This document shows positions 63,030-64,000 of a stretch of DNA of 64,000 nt, one piece after another; the first letter of the stretch is position 1; every line of letters starts with the position of its first letter. The notes beneath the pieces were generated by a model. That model did no database searches, was not told the origin of the DNA, and saw only the letters and a program-made list of their open reading frames with translations. Origin of the DNA: Prochlorococcus sp. AG-459-M13 (GTDB taxonomy: Bacteria > Cyanobacteriota > Cyanobacteriia > PCC-6307 > Cyanobiaceae); assembly GCA_003212005.1 (NCBI GenBank), contig QCRE01000001.1, positions 1 through 64,000 on the forward strand, read 5' to 3'. Made by a program: the position numbers and the translations under genes.

Positions 63030-64000
63030 TTTTCTTTTCTTCTACGCAGTTCTTCATATTGAGTTTTTTCCCATCCATTATTTTTTGGTTCCCATATTTT
63101 TAAACCTCTTAAATATTTAGGAAGATATTCTTGTGCGACCCAGCTACCTGGATAATTATGAGGATTGACATAACTATTAGAATTATTTTTTAAATGAAGT
63201 GGAACATCAAAAGCATTGGTAGACTTGATTGTTTCAATTGCTTTAAAAATACTTTTCGTACTATTACTTTTTGGAGACATAGCTAAATATAAAGAAGCCT
63301 GTGTTAAAAAATATAATCCTTCTGGAAAACCAACTCTATCAAAAGCATCGCAGCAGGATTGTACAACTACTATGGCATTAGGATCAGCTATTCCAATATC
63401 TTCACTGGCAGATATAAGTAGTCTTCTAAAAATAAAATTAGGATCTTCACCAGCCTCCAGCATATTCGCAAGCCAGATTAAAGTTGCATCTGGATCAGAA
63501 CCTCTTATGGACTTGATAAAGGCACTGATTACATCGTAATGATTTTGTCCATTTTTATCGTAAACAATATTTTTCTTTTGAATTGCATCCTCTGCTATTG
63601 AGAGATTAATCTTGATTTCTTTAGCATCATTTTCAGCAGTTGTCTCTATGGCCATCTCTAGCGCATTGATTAATGTTCTTGCATCACCGCCAGAAAATTT
63701 AATTAAATGAGTTATGGAATCTTGAGTTAAATAAACCTTTTTTGAATCTTTTTTTTTAGAATAGTGAGTTATGACTTTTTGTATTATTTTCTGCAAATCA
63801 TTTTCTGACAAAGGAAGTAATGTAAAAATACGAGACCTACTAACAAGCGCTTTATTAACAGCAAAGAAAGGGTTTTCAGTTGTAGCACCAATAAAAGTTA
63901 TAGTTCCATTTTCTATTGAAGGTAATAAAGCATCTTGCTGAACTGATGTAAATCTATGAACCTCATCAATAAATAAAATTGTTTTTCTTTTTGAATTTAT
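63026..64000 (-). CDS. rarA: Replication-associated recombination protein RarA (partial, runs off window)
   Basis: The frame runs open from the stop at 63026 to the right edge, so the N-terminus lies beyond 64000. Seen: Walker B ILFIDEVHRF next to the window edge, GATTENPFFAVNKALVSRSRIF (in two parts, GATTENPF and LVSRSRIF) as sensor 1 and the arginine finger, then a lid domain and a C-terminal MgsA_C segment with LAMSPKSN and PGSWVAQEYLP. RarA acts at stalled forks and on clamp or SSB ends. At least 324 residues are visible; the Walker A motif is outside. Confidence 0.92.
   Translation of the reverse strand: MNSKRKTILFIDEVHRFTSVQQDALLPSIENGTITFIGATTENPFFAVNKALVSRSRIFTLLPLSENDLQKIIQKVITHYSKKKDSKKVYLTQDSITHLIKFSGGDARTLINALEMAIETTAENDAKEIKINLSIAEDAIQKKNIVYDKNGQNHYDVISAFIKSIRGSDPDATLIWLANMLEAGEDPNFIFRRLLISASEDIGIADPNAIVVVQSCCDAFDRVGFPEGLYFLTQASLYLAMSPKSNSTKSIFKAIETIKSTNAFDVPLHLKNNSNSYVNPHNYPGSWVAQEYLPKYLRGLKIWEPKNNGWEKTQYEELRRRKEN

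Overview
The window reads as a chromosomal segment of a high-light-type Prochlorococcus, or a very close marine picocyanobacterium. It is strongly AT-rich, coding is dense, intergenic gaps are short, and many neighbouring genes overlap by ATGA or TAATG. Genes typical of oxygenic phototrophs with small genomes are present: ndhO, a CRR7-family protein, zeta-carotene desaturase (crtQ), a 48-residue high-light-inducible protein, a PetL-like peptide, a Ycf33/DUF751 protein and several cyanobacteria-only DUF families. The assignment rests on gene content and style, not on a database search.

Positions 1 to about 24,270 are a surface-polysaccharide region that looks like a genomic island. It opens with an ABC flippase and an RmlD-like reductase on the + strand. 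Three minus-strand blocks follow. Block A (10162 to 2694) is a Kdo-type block: kdsA, a stand-alone CBS-pair protein resembling the KdsD C-terminus, an HpcH/HpaI aldolase, two short-chain dehydrogenases, kdsB, two glycosyltransferase-like genes and a KdsC-like phosphatase. Block B (16771 to 12008) is a nonulosonic-acid block: a PhyH-type dioxygenase, a DegT aminotransferase, neuA, neuB and neuC. Block C (22981 to 17678) has two DegT aminotransferases, a thiamine-diphosphate E1 alpha/beta pair without E2 or E3, and a zinc-type alcohol dehydrogenase, all translationally coupled or nearly so. A FlaA1/CapE-type UDP-sugar dehydratase and a methyltransferase sit between blocks on the + strand. Decay is visible: an RmlD-like pseudogene with a frameshift and a stop codon lies at the head of block C, and a short RmlD-like C-terminal remnant precedes the dehydratase gene. 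The region ends at a tRNA-Asn gene with its own terminator.

From about 24,390 to the end the content is core chromosome: cofactor and sulfur metabolism (cysK, cysH, nadB, hemD, coaX, ribD-C domain), photosynthesis and electron transport (ndhO, CRR7, petL-like, hli, crtQ, type II NADH dehydrogenase), translation and ribosome factors (rbfA, rimO, ABC-F), redox folding (VKOR-thioredoxin fusion, peroxiredoxin), envelope (TolC-type channel, Deg protease, YihY protein), and an ion-transport operon (DASS transporter, TrkH/KtrB, TrkA/KtrA). The window ends inside rarA.

The most interesting signals are the E1-alpha/beta-DegT-DegT-ADH operon, a possible route to an unusual branched or acyl-modified amino sugar; the Kdo block with an isolated KdsD-like CBS module and an embedded pyruvate-type aldolase; a tandem 6-pyruvoyl-tetrahydropterin-synthase-like protein in which one half has lost a catalytic His; a CoaX with a replaced catalytic Asp; an inverted-plus-direct repeat operator candidate upstream of a ribbon-helix-helix gene; and two loci where divergent start codons touch or overlap.
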